Positions 7,824-15,477 of a stretch of 64,000 nt of DNA are shown here, one piece after another. Source of the stretch: Ensifer sp. PDNC004 (GTDB taxonomy: Bacteria > Pseudomonadota > Alphaproteobacteria > Rhizobiales > Rhizobiaceae). The notes below the pieces were generated by a model. It did no database searches. It saw only the letters and a program-made list of their open reading frames with translations, and was not told the origin of the DNA. The position numbers were made by a program, and so were the translations under genes. Positions within the stretch are counted from its first letter, which is position 1. Every line of letters starts with the position of its first letter. The stretch spans positions 124,001-188,000 of the forward strand of contig NZ_CP070353.1 of assembly GCF_016919405.1 (NCBI RefSeq), read 5' to 3'.

Positions 7824-8965
7824 CCATCACCGCCAACTGGAGCTATCCGACGTCCATCAAGTTCGGCGCCGGCCGGATCAAGGAGCTTGCCGACCATTGC
7901 AAGGCGGTGGGCATGAAGAAGCCACTGCTGATCACCGACCGGGGCCTCGCGCCGATGGCGATCACGCAGAACGCACTCGATATCCTTGATGCTGCCGGTC
8001 TCGGCCGGGCGATCTTTGCGGATGTCGACCCGAACCCGAATGACGTCAACCTTGCAGCCGGCGTGAAGGCCTTCAAGGACGGTGGCCATGACGGCGTCGT
8101 CGCCTTCGGCGGCGGCTCGGGCCTCGATCTCGGCAAGTGCGTGGCCTTCATGGCCGGGCAGAGCCGCCCGGTCTGGGACTTCGAGGACATCGGCGACTGG
8201 TGGACACGTGCGAGCGTCGAAGGCATTGCACCAATCATTGCAGTGCCCACCACCGCCGGCACCGGCTCTGAAGTCGGCCGCGCCAGCGTCATCACCAATT
8301 CGGCAAGCCATGTGAAAAAGGTGATCTTCCATCCGAAGTTCCTGCCGGCAGTGACGATCTGCGACCCGGAATTGACGGTCGGCATGCCCAAGGTGATCAC
8401 CGCCGGTACCGGCATGGATGCCTTTGCCCATTGCCTGGAAGCCTATTCCTCGCCCTTCTACCACCCGATGTCGGCCGGTATCGCGCTTGAAGGCATGCGG
8501 CTCGTCAAGGAATACCTGCCCCGCGCCTACAAGGACGGCAGCGATATCGAGGCCCGCGCCAACATGATGAGTGCTGCCGCCATGGGGGCCGTCGCGTTCC
8601 AGAAGGGGCTCGGCGCCATTCATTCGCTGTCGCATCCTGTTGGAGCGATCTACAACACCCACCACGGCATGACGAATGCGGTCGTGATGCCGCCGGTGCT
8701 GCGCTTCAACCGCCCGGCGATCGAGGACAGAATAGTGCGCGCTGCCGCCTATCTCGGCATTTCCGGTGGCTTCGACGGCTTCTACGATTACGTGCTGAAG
8801 CTGCGCGAGGAACTCGGCGTTCCGGACAAGCTCTCAGCCCTCGGCGTCGGCACCGACCGGATCGACGAGATGTCGGAAATGGCCATCGTCGACCCGACGG
8901 CTGGCGGCAACCCGGTGGAGCTCACGCTCGACGCGGCGAAGAAGCTCTTCCGCGAGTGCATCTGA
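7820..8965 (+). CDS. Iron-containing alcohol dehydrogenase
   Basis: 381 residues of the group III (Fe/Zn) alcohol dehydrogenase family: VVAFGGGSGLDLGKCVAFM (NAD-binding glycines), PTTAGTGSEVGRASVITN, and metal-binding histidines in AFAHCLEAYSS, HSLSHPVGA and NTHHGMTNAV. It overlaps the aldehyde dehydrogenase stop by four bases. The pair suggests sequential oxidation alcohol to aldehyde to acid. A glutamine-synthetase-like ligase upstream points to a gamma-glutamylated amino alcohol as substrate; this is inference. It ends the run, followed by a strong hairpin. Confidence 0.93.
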   Translation: MTITANWSYPTSIKFGAGRIKELADHCKAVGMKKPLLITDRGLAPMAITQNALDILDAAGLGRAIFADVDPNPNDVNLAAGVKAFKDGGHDGVVAFGGGSGLDLGKCVAFMAGQSRPVWDFEDIGDWWTRASVEGIAPIIAVPTTAGTGSEVGRASVITNSASHVKKVIFHPKFLPAVTICDPELTVGMPKVITAGTGMDAFAHCLEAYSSPFYHPMSAGIALEGMRLVKEYLPRAYKDGSDIEARANMMSAAAMGAVAFQKGLGAIHSLSHPVGAIYNTHHGMTNAVVMPPVLRFNRPAIEDRIVRAAAYLGISGGFDGFYDYVLKLREELGVPDKLSALGVGTDRIDEMSEMAIVDPTAGGNPVELTLDAAKKLFRECI

Positions 8966-8972
8966 ACGATTT

Positions 8973-9004
8973 CCGACGCCTTTGCCGCCTGGCAAAGGCG
9001 TCGG
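8973..9004 (+). terminator. Perfect 14-bp hairpin after the alcohol dehydrogenase gene
   Basis: CCGACGCCTTTGCC (8973-8986) and GGCAAAGGCGTCGG (8991-9004) pair perfectly around a 4-base loop, 8 bases after the stop codon. There is no U-run behind it, so it may act as a weak terminator or as 3'-end protection. Confidence 0.55.
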
Positions 9005-9051
9005 CCGCCCGGTTTAGTTAACCCAAAATACCACTTGCCATTGCGGGCGAT

Positions 9052-9080
9052 CTGTCACCTAATCGTCATCTAACTGTCAC
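9052..9080 (+). promoter_or_regulatory. Triple PhoB-box-like tandem repeat upstream of ParA-like gene 1
   Basis: CTGTCAC-CTAA-TCGTCAT-CTAA-CTGTCAC: three heptamers with identical 4-base spacers, an 11-bp period, each close to the Pho heptamer CTGTCAT. The array ends 35 bases before the -35 hexamer at 9116. The arrangement is that of a PhoB binding array; function is inferred. Confidence 0.5.
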
Positions 9081-9115
9081 GTTTCGGGCTCGTGGAGCGG
9101 TTTCTTTACGCTTTG

Positions 9116-9144
9116 TTGACCGCGGTCTGGAACGCTTGTATTAG
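9116..9144 (+). promoter_or_regulatory. Sigma-70 type promoter for ParA-like gene 1
   Basis: TTGACC (9116-9121) and TATTAG (9139-9144) are separated by exactly 17 bases. They lie about 60 bases upstream of the ATG at 9204 and just downstream of the triple repeat. Confidence 0.5.
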
Positions 9145-9203
9145 GGTGTGCGTATGTATTGGCCCCGAGAAAATCCGGGCCTGCGTTGAGTTAGGGTCGA
9201 CCG

Positions 9204-9950
9204 ATGGCGATTGTTTCCCTCGCGAATGCGAAGGGGGGAGCCGGCAAGACAACGGCAGCCTTGCTGCTTGCCTGCGAATTGGCCCGGCGTGGCGATCGCG
9301 TTGCGGTTCTTGATTGCGATCCACTCGCCTGCATGACCGACTGGTTCCGCCACGGCTGCAACGATGGCAATCTCTTCGTTCTCTCCGGAGTCGCGACCAC
9401 GACGCTCAGCGATCATCTCCGGCGGTTGCGCGGCCAGGTTGAGCACGTGATCATCGATCTCTCCGGGGCGGCCGACGTGCTGGTGGCGCTGGCGATCGGC
9501 CTTTCAGACCTGACACTGATCCCGGTACAGGGTTGCGTCATGGATGCGCGCGGCGCCATCCAGGTGCTGGACCTGATCCGCTACATCGAGAACAACGCGC
9601 GCGCCAACATCAACCATGCCGTGTTCCTGACCCGCGTCAACCCGATCGTCACGACGCGGGCGATGCGCCGGGTCAAGCTGCTGCTTTCGGAGAACCGTAT
9701 CCGGCTCGTCGATACCCCGCTCGTCGAGCGCACCGCCTTCCGCGAACTGTTCGAACAGGGCGACACGCTCTCCTCGCTCGATCCCGCGAAGGTCAGCAAT
9801 CTTGCCAAGGCGCAGGCCAACGCCCAGGCGTTTGCCAATGACGTGCTGATGCTGCTCAGCCCGGCAGGCGAGGAAGTACGGCACGGGCCGTTCTCGTCGA
9901 TGTGCTATCGCGCCGGCAGGACGGCGGAGCCGGTTCCCGCGCGGGCCTGA
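9204..9950 (+). CDS. Orphan ParA/MinD-like P-loop ATPase (copy 1)
   Basis: 248 residues. The deviant Walker A motif KGGAGKTT at residues 10-17 with the signature lysine, the switch I region VLDCDPLACMTDW and the Walker B strand HVIIDLSGA place it in the ParA/MinD/Soj superfamily. No parB, parS, repC or chemotaxis partner gene is adjacent, so it is an orphan. It is clearly paralogous to the gene at 10866 over the full length (shared ANAKGGAGKTTAAL, LIPVQGC, DTPLVER/DTPIVER). Such proteins position or partition cellular cargo by ATP-dependent dimerisation on DNA or membrane; the cargo here is unknown. A promoter and a Pho-like triple repeat precede it. Confidence 0.85.
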   Translation: MAIVSLANAKGGAGKTTAALLLACELARRGDRVAVLDCDPLACMTDWFRHGCNDGNLFVLSGVATTTLSDHLRRLRGQVEHVIIDLSGAADVLVALAIGLSDLTLIPVQGCVMDARGAIQVLDLIRYIENNARANINHAVFLTRVNPIVTTRAMRRVKLLLSENRIRLVDTPLVERTAFRELFEQGDTLSSLDPAKVSNLAKAQANAQAFANDVLMLLSPAGEEVRHGPFSSMCYRAGRTAEPVPARA

Positions 9951-9990
9951 CACCGCTCTCGCCGGTTTTGCATCCCCTCGGCTTCGCCCG

Positions 9991-10593
9991 TCATACGTTG
10001 TCGAGGCGGGCCAACCGCCCCAGGTAGCCGCCATGATGGCGCGCGCCGTACTCGCTGCGGGTAAAGCCCCTGGCTTCCATGACAGCCATCGCGATGGCGT
10101 CGCTCACCGCCAGCATGACCGCGATGCTGGAGGTCGGCGTCATCCCGATCGGGCATCCCGCCTCTTCGACGTCTCCCATATTGAGGATGATGTCGCAGCT
10201 CTCCCGCAGAAGGGAATCCGGGTGCGAGGTTACGCCGATATGCTTCGTGACCCGGAGGTGGCTCGAAAGCTCGATGATCTCCAGCACTTCGCGGGACTTG
10301 CCGCTGGTGGAAAACGCGATCATCACGTCGTTCTTGCCGACCACGCCAAGGTCGCCATGTGCCGCTTCCGCGGGATGCAGGTAGACGGCCGGCGTGCCAG
10401 TCGAACACAGGGTTGCGGCGAACTTGTTGGCGATGTGGCCGGCTTTGCCGATCCCGGTCGTCAGCACTTTTCCCTGGCATTCCAGGATGACGCGGGCAGC
10501 CGCTTCGAAATGCTCATCGATCGCGACCGCAAGGATTGCCGAAGCCTCAGCTTCGAGAACCTGTCGCATACGTTGCCTGATATTCAAAGACAT
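9991..10593 (-). CDS. SIS-domain sugar-phosphate isomerase (KpsF/GutQ/KdsD-like, no CBS domains)
   Basis: 200 residues. The SIS core of the D-arabinose-5-phosphate isomerase family is clear: LTTGIGKAGHIANKFAATL, STGTPAVYLHPAEAAHGDLG, AFSTSGKSREVLEI, MTPTSSIAVMLAVSDAIA and ARHHGGYLGR. Full-length KdsD/KpsF proteins are about 320 residues with two C-terminal CBS domains; these are absent, as in other single-domain SIS isomerases. The likely reaction is interconversion of ribulose- and arabinose-5-phosphate for Kdo synthesis, or a related isomerisation. The start at 10593 has GGAAGGGG about 4 bases upstream. It lies inverted between the two ParA-like genes, converging on copy 1. Confidence 0.8.
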   Translation of the reverse strand: MSLNIRQRMRQVLEAEASAILAVAIDEHFEAAARVILECQGKVLTTGIGKAGHIANKFAATLCSTGTPAVYLHPAEAAHGDLGVVGKNDVMIAFSTSGKSREVLEIIELSSHLRVTKHIGVTSHPDSLLRESCDIILNMGDVEEAGCPIGMTPTSSIAVMLAVSDAIAMAVMEARGFTRSEYGARHHGGYLGRLARLDNV

Positions 10594-10789
10594 AGCCCCT
10601 TCCGCACGCAGATGAATGGACGGGCGGCCACAAGGACCGCGCCGCGTTTTCATACAACCTTTCTCTGCAAAAGGCATCTTGCAACCCGACGTAATCACCT
10701 CGACCGCTCCTGCGCGAGGCCGTTGAATTTCGCTCCTGCGGGCAGGGCTCGAACGGCCCGACTGTCAGGTTTGACGTGCCGGCGTTACC

Positions 10790-10823
10790 GTTTCGTTAAC
10801 CATCTTCTGTAAGGTTTCGTTAA
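10790..10823. repeat. Direct repeat upstream of ParA-like gene 2
   Basis: The decamer GTTTCGTTAA occurs at 10790-10799 and again at 10814-10823, a 24-bp period, 43-76 bases before the second ParA-like gene. It could be a regulator-binding pair or chance AT-rich similarity. Confidence 0.3.
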
Positions 10824-10865
10824 GAAGCGAACCACCAGCCCTGCGCTCCGTGGTTCGCGCGAAAC

Positions 10866-11606
10866 ATGCAGAGAATGGGGAATATCATGGCGGTCATCAC
10901 TTTCGCCAATGCAAAGGGTGGCGCGGGCAAGACGACCGCGGCGCTGATCCTGTCGACGGAACTGGCGCGGCAGGGGCACCGGGTGGTCGTCCTCGATGCG
11001 GATCCGCAGCGCTGGATCACCAGCTGGTCGGAGGCTTCCGGCCATATCGCGAATCTCACCGTCATTTCGCACATCACGCCCGGCTCGCTCGAATGTCATA
11101 TCCGCGAGGCGAAGGACGAGGCGGATTACATCGTCATCGATCTCGCGGGCGCCAAGGACCAGATCGTCGCGCTTGCGCTTGCCATCTCCGACCAGGTGCT
11201 GATCCCGGTGCAGGGCTGTGCCATGGACGCCAAGGGTGCGGCGCAGATCCTTGAGCTGATCCGCCAGATCCAGGACCGTTCGGGCCTCAGGATCAACCAT
11301 TCGGTCGTGCTCACCCGCGTCAATTCGCTGGTCACCACGCGCGCGCTGCAGACGATCAAGGCGATGCTTTCCGAGCGCGGCGTCTCGGTGCTCGACACGC
11401 CGATCGTCGAGCGCGTCGCCTATCGCGAGATTTTCGACTGTGGCGGTACGCTGCAGACCATGGATCCGAACCGCGTCAGCAATCTCGACAAGGCGCGCGA
11501 AAACGCCGCAGCCCTTGCCAAGGAAGTGCAGGCGCTGATGCCGGTCAAGACGCGCCGCTCCTGGGCTGCGCGCATGCCGTCCTGGGCTTCGCGCAACGCC
11601 GCCTGA
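10866..11606 (+). CDS. Orphan ParA/MinD-like P-loop ATPase (copy 2)
   Basis: 246 residues, a full-length paralogue of the gene at 9204. Deviant Walker A KGGAGKTT at residues 10-17, VVLDADPQRWITSW, Walker B IVIDLAGA, LIPVQGCAMDAKGAAQIL and DTPIVERVAYREIF. The C-terminal tail differs from copy 1 (RRSWAARMPSWASR). The ATG at 10866 has no strong ribosome-binding site; GGGG at 10878-10881 lies 5 bases before the in-frame ATG at 10887 (MAVITF), which aligns exactly with the start of copy 1 and is an equally good start. No partner partition gene adjoins. A hairpin 31 bases downstream probably ends the transcript. Confidence 0.85.
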   Translation: MQRMGNIMAVITFANAKGGAGKTTAALILSTELARQGHRVVVLDADPQRWITSWSEASGHIANLTVISHITPGSLECHIREAKDEADYIVIDLAGAKDQIVALALAISDQVLIPVQGCAMDAKGAAQILELIRQIQDRSGLRINHSVVLTRVNSLVTTRALQTIKAMLSERGVSVLDTPIVERVAYREIFDCGGTLQTMDPNRVSNLDKARENAAALAKEVQALMPVKTRRSWAARMPSWASRNAA

Positions 11607-11636
11607 TCCCCTGGCGTTCCACCGTTTATTGCGTAT

Positions 11637-11668
11637 CAACCGGAATTGATATTCGTCAGTTCCGGTTG
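11637..11668 (+). terminator. Hairpin after ParA-like gene 2
   Basis: CAACCGGAA (11637-11645) pairs with TTCCGGTTG (11660-11668), nine base pairs with a 14-base loop. A moderately T-rich stretch (AGTTGTATTTC) follows, so it is a weak intrinsic terminator candidate. Confidence 0.4.
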
Positions 11669-11875
11669 AGTTGTATTTCAGGCCTCGCGAAATAGCTGTT
11701 TCGCGTAAGGCTTCCTTTACCCTGCGCTTCTATCAGTGGCACAGGATACAGCTTGCCCCTGCGATCGCCGCTACGGGGTAACCAGCCGCCATGATTGCGG
11801 CCATGATCTCAGACGCTTCAGCGCCCTTGGTCCTGTCTCCATGATCCAGAAATGAGCATGCAGGGAAGTTCGCGC

Positions 11876-13396
11876 ATGAAAACGGAACACGCCGCTGCCG
11901 GCACGCAAGACGTTGCCGGTCGTCTGAATTTCATGGCGCTTGATGACGCCGCCAAGACGAGCCTGAAGGCGCTGAAGCCGATCCTGGAAAAGGAACTGAA
12001 GCCCGCGCTCGACAAGTTCTACGTCAAGGTCAAGACGACGCCCGAGACCAAGCGCTTCTTCTCCTCCGACGCTCATATCGACCGCGCCAAGGGCGCGCAG
12101 GTCGGCCACTGGGCCAACATAGTCGATGCCAATTTCAACGAAGACTACAGCGCCAAGGTTCGCACCATCGGCCTGGTGCACGCCCGCATCGGGCTCGAGC
12201 CGCGCTGGTACATCGGCGGCTATGCGCTGGTCGCCGAGCATCTGATCACCGAAATCGTCAAGGCGCATTGGCCGAAGGCCGGCCTGTTCTCGCGTAAGGG
12301 GACCTCGGCCGAGGACATGGGCGCGATGCTGTCGAGCCTGATCAAGGGCGTCTTCCTCGACATGGACCTGTCGATCTCGGTCTACATGGACGCCTCCGAC
12401 GTCACCAAGCAGCGCGCGGTGCAGGAAGAAGTGCTGGCCGCCGAACGCGCGCTGATCAGCAAGACCTTCGGCGCGGCGCTGAAGAAGATCGCCGATGGCG
12501 ACCTGACGGCGCGCATCGGCGAGGACCTGCCGGTTGCCTATCAGGAACTTGGCGAAAACTTCAACCATGCGATCGGCGAGCTTGCGCGCGCGATCGGCGG
12601 CATCGGGGCCGGTGCCATCCAGATCCACACCAGCGCCAAGGAGATCGCGGCGGCTGCCGACGATCTCGCCAAGCGCACCGAGCGCCAGGCCGCCAACCTC
12701 GAAGAGACGGCCGCGGCCGTCGAGCAGGTGACGCGCACGGTCAAGCAGACGGCCGAAGGCGCCAACCAGGCGAATTCGACCGTGATTGCGGCACGCGCCA
12801 ATGCCGAACAGAGCGGCGAGATCGTCAGCCACGCGATCGAGGTGATGCAGGAGATCCAGGCATCGTCTGCCAGCATCGCCCGGATCGTCGATGTCATCGA
12901 CGAGATCGCCTTCCAGACCAACCTTCTGGCGCTCAATGCCGGCATCGAGGCCGCACGTGCCGGCGAGGCGGGCAGGGGGTTTGCCGTCGTCGCTTCGGAA
13001 GTCCGGGCACTGGCGCAACGCTGCGCCGATGCCGCCAAGGACATCCAGGGGCTGATCGCCAAGTCGCGCGGCCAGGTGGACGACGGCGTAAACTCCGTCA
13101 ACCAGGTGGCCCAGTCGCTGCAGCAGATCGTTGCCCAGGTCGTCGAAGTCAGCTCCGTCTTCGGCGCTATCCGGGCCAGCACCGCCGAACAGGCAACCGG
13201 CCTGCAGGAGGTCAACACCGCCATCACCCAGATGGACCAGATCACCCAGCAGAATGCCGCGATGGTCGAACAGGCCAATGCCGCCAGCCAGGCGCTGACG
13301 GGCGAAGCCGAACACATCGCCACCCGCCTGCGCGCCTTCCGCACGTCCGGCCAGGTGCAGGTCAGCGCCGCTTCGGGTTATCGCGCAGCGGCGTAA
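11876..13396 (+). CDS. Globin-coupled methyl-accepting chemotaxis protein (HemAT-like)
   Basis: 506 residues without membrane segments. An N-terminal protoglobin domain (about 15-180) carries the proximal-histidine motif [21 protein letters not shown]-like linker follows ([17 protein letters not shown], about 205-240), then a C-terminal MCP signalling domain with the CheA/CheW tip [19 protein letters not shown] at about 345. It is probably a soluble haem-based oxygen sensor feeding the chemotaxis phosphorelay. The start at 11876 is chosen because GGGAAG lies 7 bases upstream; ATG at 11852 lacks one. No che gene is adjacent. It ends in a clear terminator. Confidence 0.9.
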   Translation: MKTEHAAAGTQDVAGRLNFMALDDAAKTSLKALKPILEKELKPALDKFYVKVKTTPETKRFFSSDAHIDRAKGAQVGHWANIVDANFNEDYSAKVRTIGLVHARIGLEPRWYIGGYALVAEHLITEIVKAHWPKAGLFSRKGTSAEDMGAMLSSLIKGVFLDMDLSISVYMDASDVTKQRAVQEEVLAAERALISKTFGAALKKIADGDLTARIGEDLPVAYQELGENFNHAIGELARAIGGIGAGAIQIHTSAKEIAAAADDLAKRTERQAANLEETAAAVEQVTRTVKQTAEGANQANSTVIAARANAEQSGEIVSHAIEVMQEIQASSASIARIVDVIDEIAFQTNLLALNAGIEAARAGEAGRGFAVVASEVRALAQRCADAAKDIQGLIAKSRGQVDDGVNSVNQVAQSLQQIVAQVVEVSSVFGAIRASTAEQATGLQEVNTAITQMDQITQQNAAMVEQANAASQALTGEAEHIATRLRAFRTSGQVQVSAASGYRAAA

Positions 13397-13418
13397 TCGC
13401 GCCGTCCGCTTGAAAAAC

Positions 13419-13450
13419 AACGCCTCGGGTCAGGGATGAGCCGAGGCGTT
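13419..13450 (+). terminator. Intrinsic terminator after the chemoreceptor gene
   Basis: AACGCCTCGG (13419-13428) pairs with CCGAGGCGTT (13441-13450), followed by TTGGTTCGTT, 23 bases after the stop codon. Confidence 0.6.
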
Positions 13451-13543
13451 TTGGTTCGTTGAGTTGGCGGTTTTGCCGAAGAGACCAGCTTTAGGACGGA
13501 CGGAGCGCCGCGCAAGCCTTGCGGATTGACCGCGAGTTCCTGC

Positions 13544-14077
13544 CTAAAGCTTGCGAAACATCACGAAGGCGTCGACGTAGCCGAGCGAAGGGTGAAGGAA
13601 TGCCTCCGGAACCCGGCCGACGATATCAAATCCGAGCGACTGCCACAGCCGCACGGCGCGTTCGTTGCTGCTGACGACGAAGTTGAACTGCATGGCCCGG
13701 AAACCTCTTGCGCGAGCGTGGGCGAGAGAGTGCTCATGCATCCGGCGGGCCACGCCTCGGCCACTTGCCTTTGCGTCTGTCATGTAGCCGCAGTTGCAGA
13801 CATGCTGTCCGTCGCCCGTCCGGTTCGCCCGGATATAGTAGGTGCCTAAAATCAGGCCATCTTCTTCCGCGACGAACGTTTCTCGATCCGAAGCCATCCA
13901 GTAAGCCAGCGCATCGCTTTCGCTCAGGTCGCGGTCCAGCGTATAGGTCTCGCCCGCGCGGATCGTCGGACGAATTATGTCCCAGATGGCGCTTCGATCG
14001 TCGGGGACTGCGGGACGGATTATGATTGCGGCACCTGCTGTCGGCACGAGCGTACGCCACGCGCTTATCGCAAGCAT
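13544..14077 (-). CDS. GNAT family N-acetyltransferase
   Basis: 177 residues. The GNAT fold shows in IIIRPAVPDDRSAIWDIIRP (beta1-alpha1), the acetyl-CoA loop DAKASGRGVARRMHEHSLA (motif A, about 105-123) and the C-terminal FNFVVSSNERAVRLWQSLGF (motif B). The start is uncertain: ATG at 14077 has no good ribosome-binding site and the conserved fold begins only about residue 18. It stands alone upstream of unrelated small genes. The acceptor substrate is unknown. Confidence 0.82.
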   Translation of the reverse strand: MLAISAWRTLVPTAGAAIIIRPAVPDDRSAIWDIIRPTIRAGETYTLDRDLSESDALAYWMASDRETFVAEEDGLILGTYYIRANRTGDGQHVCNCGYMTDAKASGRGVARRMHEHSLAHARARGFRAMQFNFVVSSNERAVRLWQSLGFDIVGRVPEAFLHPSLGYVDAFVMFRKL

Positions 14078-14227
14078 GGGCGCGCTGCAATTGCTTTCAT
14101 TGGTCCGCTGGCTGCTGCCTCCAGATGAGCTTGTGTTGCACGACCGTGCTGTTCTTGCGCCGATGTCCGTCTGGACCGAGGGCGATCATCTGGTGCTCCG
14201 GCAGTGTCTTTCGCGGCTGTCGCCAGG

Positions 14228-14758
14228 CTATGCGGGCACGTAGGTCAGCCTCACCACATCCTCGCCAATCCGGTCATGAGAGATCAGGCGCAGCCGCGGG
14301 CGCGGGCCGGCGAAATAGGGGTTGCCGTGACCGAGCACGACCGGGTGCAGGTAGATCCGGTACTCGTCGATCAAGCCAAGTTCGGTGAGGCTGTGCGCCA
14401 GGACCGGGCCCGCCACTTCGATCTCGCCGTCGTGTTCGGCCTTCAGCTTGCGCACTGCGTCGCCAAGGTCACCGTCGATGAGCCGGGCATTGGGGCCGAC
14501 GGATGGCGAGGAGCGCGAGGCGACCCACTTCGGCTGCTTTCGCCACGCGGCTGCGAAAGCCTGTCTGTCGGCATCCCACTCGGGATGTTCGTCGTCCCAG
14601 TAGCGCATGATCTCGTAGATACGCCGTCCGTACAGGCTGCCCGTCTGCTGTTCGGCCTCCTTGATGAAGTGGCGGAAGAGTGTGAGGCTTGGCGCAAACT
14701 CCATGTGGTCGACGTAGCCGTCCAGCGACTGGTTCATTCCGAACACGAGCTTAGCCAT
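14228..14758 (-). CDS. RibD C-terminal/dihydrofolate reductase-like family protein
   Basis: 176 residues. KLVFGMNQSLDGYVDH at the N-terminus, GRRIYEIMRYWDDEHPEWDA in the middle and LAHSLTELGLIDEYRIYLHPVVLGHG at the C-terminus are typical of the NADPH-binding RibD-C/DHFR-like family, which includes many uncharacterised stand-alone reductases. The start at 14758 has AAGGAA about 8 bases upstream; the open frame extends further back without support. There is no riboflavin gene nearby, so a role in riboflavin synthesis is unlikely. Confidence 0.83.
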   Translation of the reverse strand: MAKLVFGMNQSLDGYVDHMEFAPSLTLFRHFIKEAEQQTGSLYGRRIYEIMRYWDDEHPEWDADRQAFAAAWRKQPKWVASRSSPSVGPNARLIDGDLGDAVRKLKAEHDGEIEVAGPVLAHSLTELGLIDEYRIYLHPVVLGHGNPYFAGPRPRLRLISHDRIGEDVVRLTYVPA

Positions 14759-14915
14759 GGCCAGTTCCTTGTCTTGAATGGCGCGTTCTAACGGGTCTGC
14801 TTGCGATGTGCGATACGTTGAGGCTAAGCTGACTGATCTCAAATCGCAAGCGGTTTTTGCGCTTCGATCTCGAAGTGCACTGCCGTGCGTGCGCCACCAG
14901 CGGTCGCTGGCTGCG

Positions 14916-15281
14916 CTACCGCGAATTGGCCGCTGTCGGCAGCCTGCGCTTCGTCACGGCCTTTTCAAGGTGCTGATCGTACCAGCGATCGGGGAACTTG
15001 ATGTCCCACATGTGGCGGCGCAGCGTTTCCGCCTCGATATCCTGATATCTCAGTTCCTCCAGCCGAAGCAGAAGCAGCATATGATCGCTAATGACGATCA
15101 GCCGGGCGTGGTTTCCGACCTGGAGCAGTGCCGGGCGTAATGCCGCGTAGGATTTGAAGCCGAACGAAGCGGCGATTGCCTCATCCAGGTGCGATGACCG
15201 GATCTGAGGGTAACGGTCCCGAAGGGACTTCTTCAGGGCGGCGACGTTGGACGGCGAGAACCTGAGCTGCGGGTTCAGCAT
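14916..15281 (-). CDS. Conserved hypothetical protein
   Basis: 121 residues from the ATG at 15281 (an open frame runs back to 15434 but its composition is not protein-like). The N-terminal part, with SSHLDEAIAASFGFKSYAAL, resembles a short helical motif (two helices around a GF/GYK-SYAAL turn) seen at the N-terminus of several rhizobial hypothetical proteins. The C-terminal half has charged helices (MWDIKFPDRWYDQHLEKAV). No enzymatic motif, signal peptide or membrane segment is visible. I cannot assign a function. Confidence 0.55.
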   Translation of the reverse strand: MLNPQLRFSPSNVAALKKSLRDRYPQIRSSHLDEAIAASFGFKSYAALRPALLQVGNHARLIVISDHMLLLLRLEELRYQDIEAETLRRHMWDIKFPDRWYDQHLEKAVTKRRLPTAANSR

Positions 15282-15477
15282 GAGACGATCCGATGTTCGT
15301 GGTCGAAGTCTGCCGATTACGCTTCGACGTTGATGAACATGGTCGTCGACAAAAGTTCCGCGTCCCTTCAACCCGGCAGCAGGTTCGGATGGGCACCCGC
15401 GACGGACGCTACACCTCAGGGTTTCAATATTCAAGACGCGTCAGTACGGGCCGGAACGGTCTGTTCCGTGCCTCGCC

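Noticed and set aside
11737..11756. Sigma-54-like TGGCAC...TTGC before the chemoreceptor gene
   Set aside because: The GG-to-GC distance is 15 bases instead of 10, so it does not fit a -24/-12 promoter.
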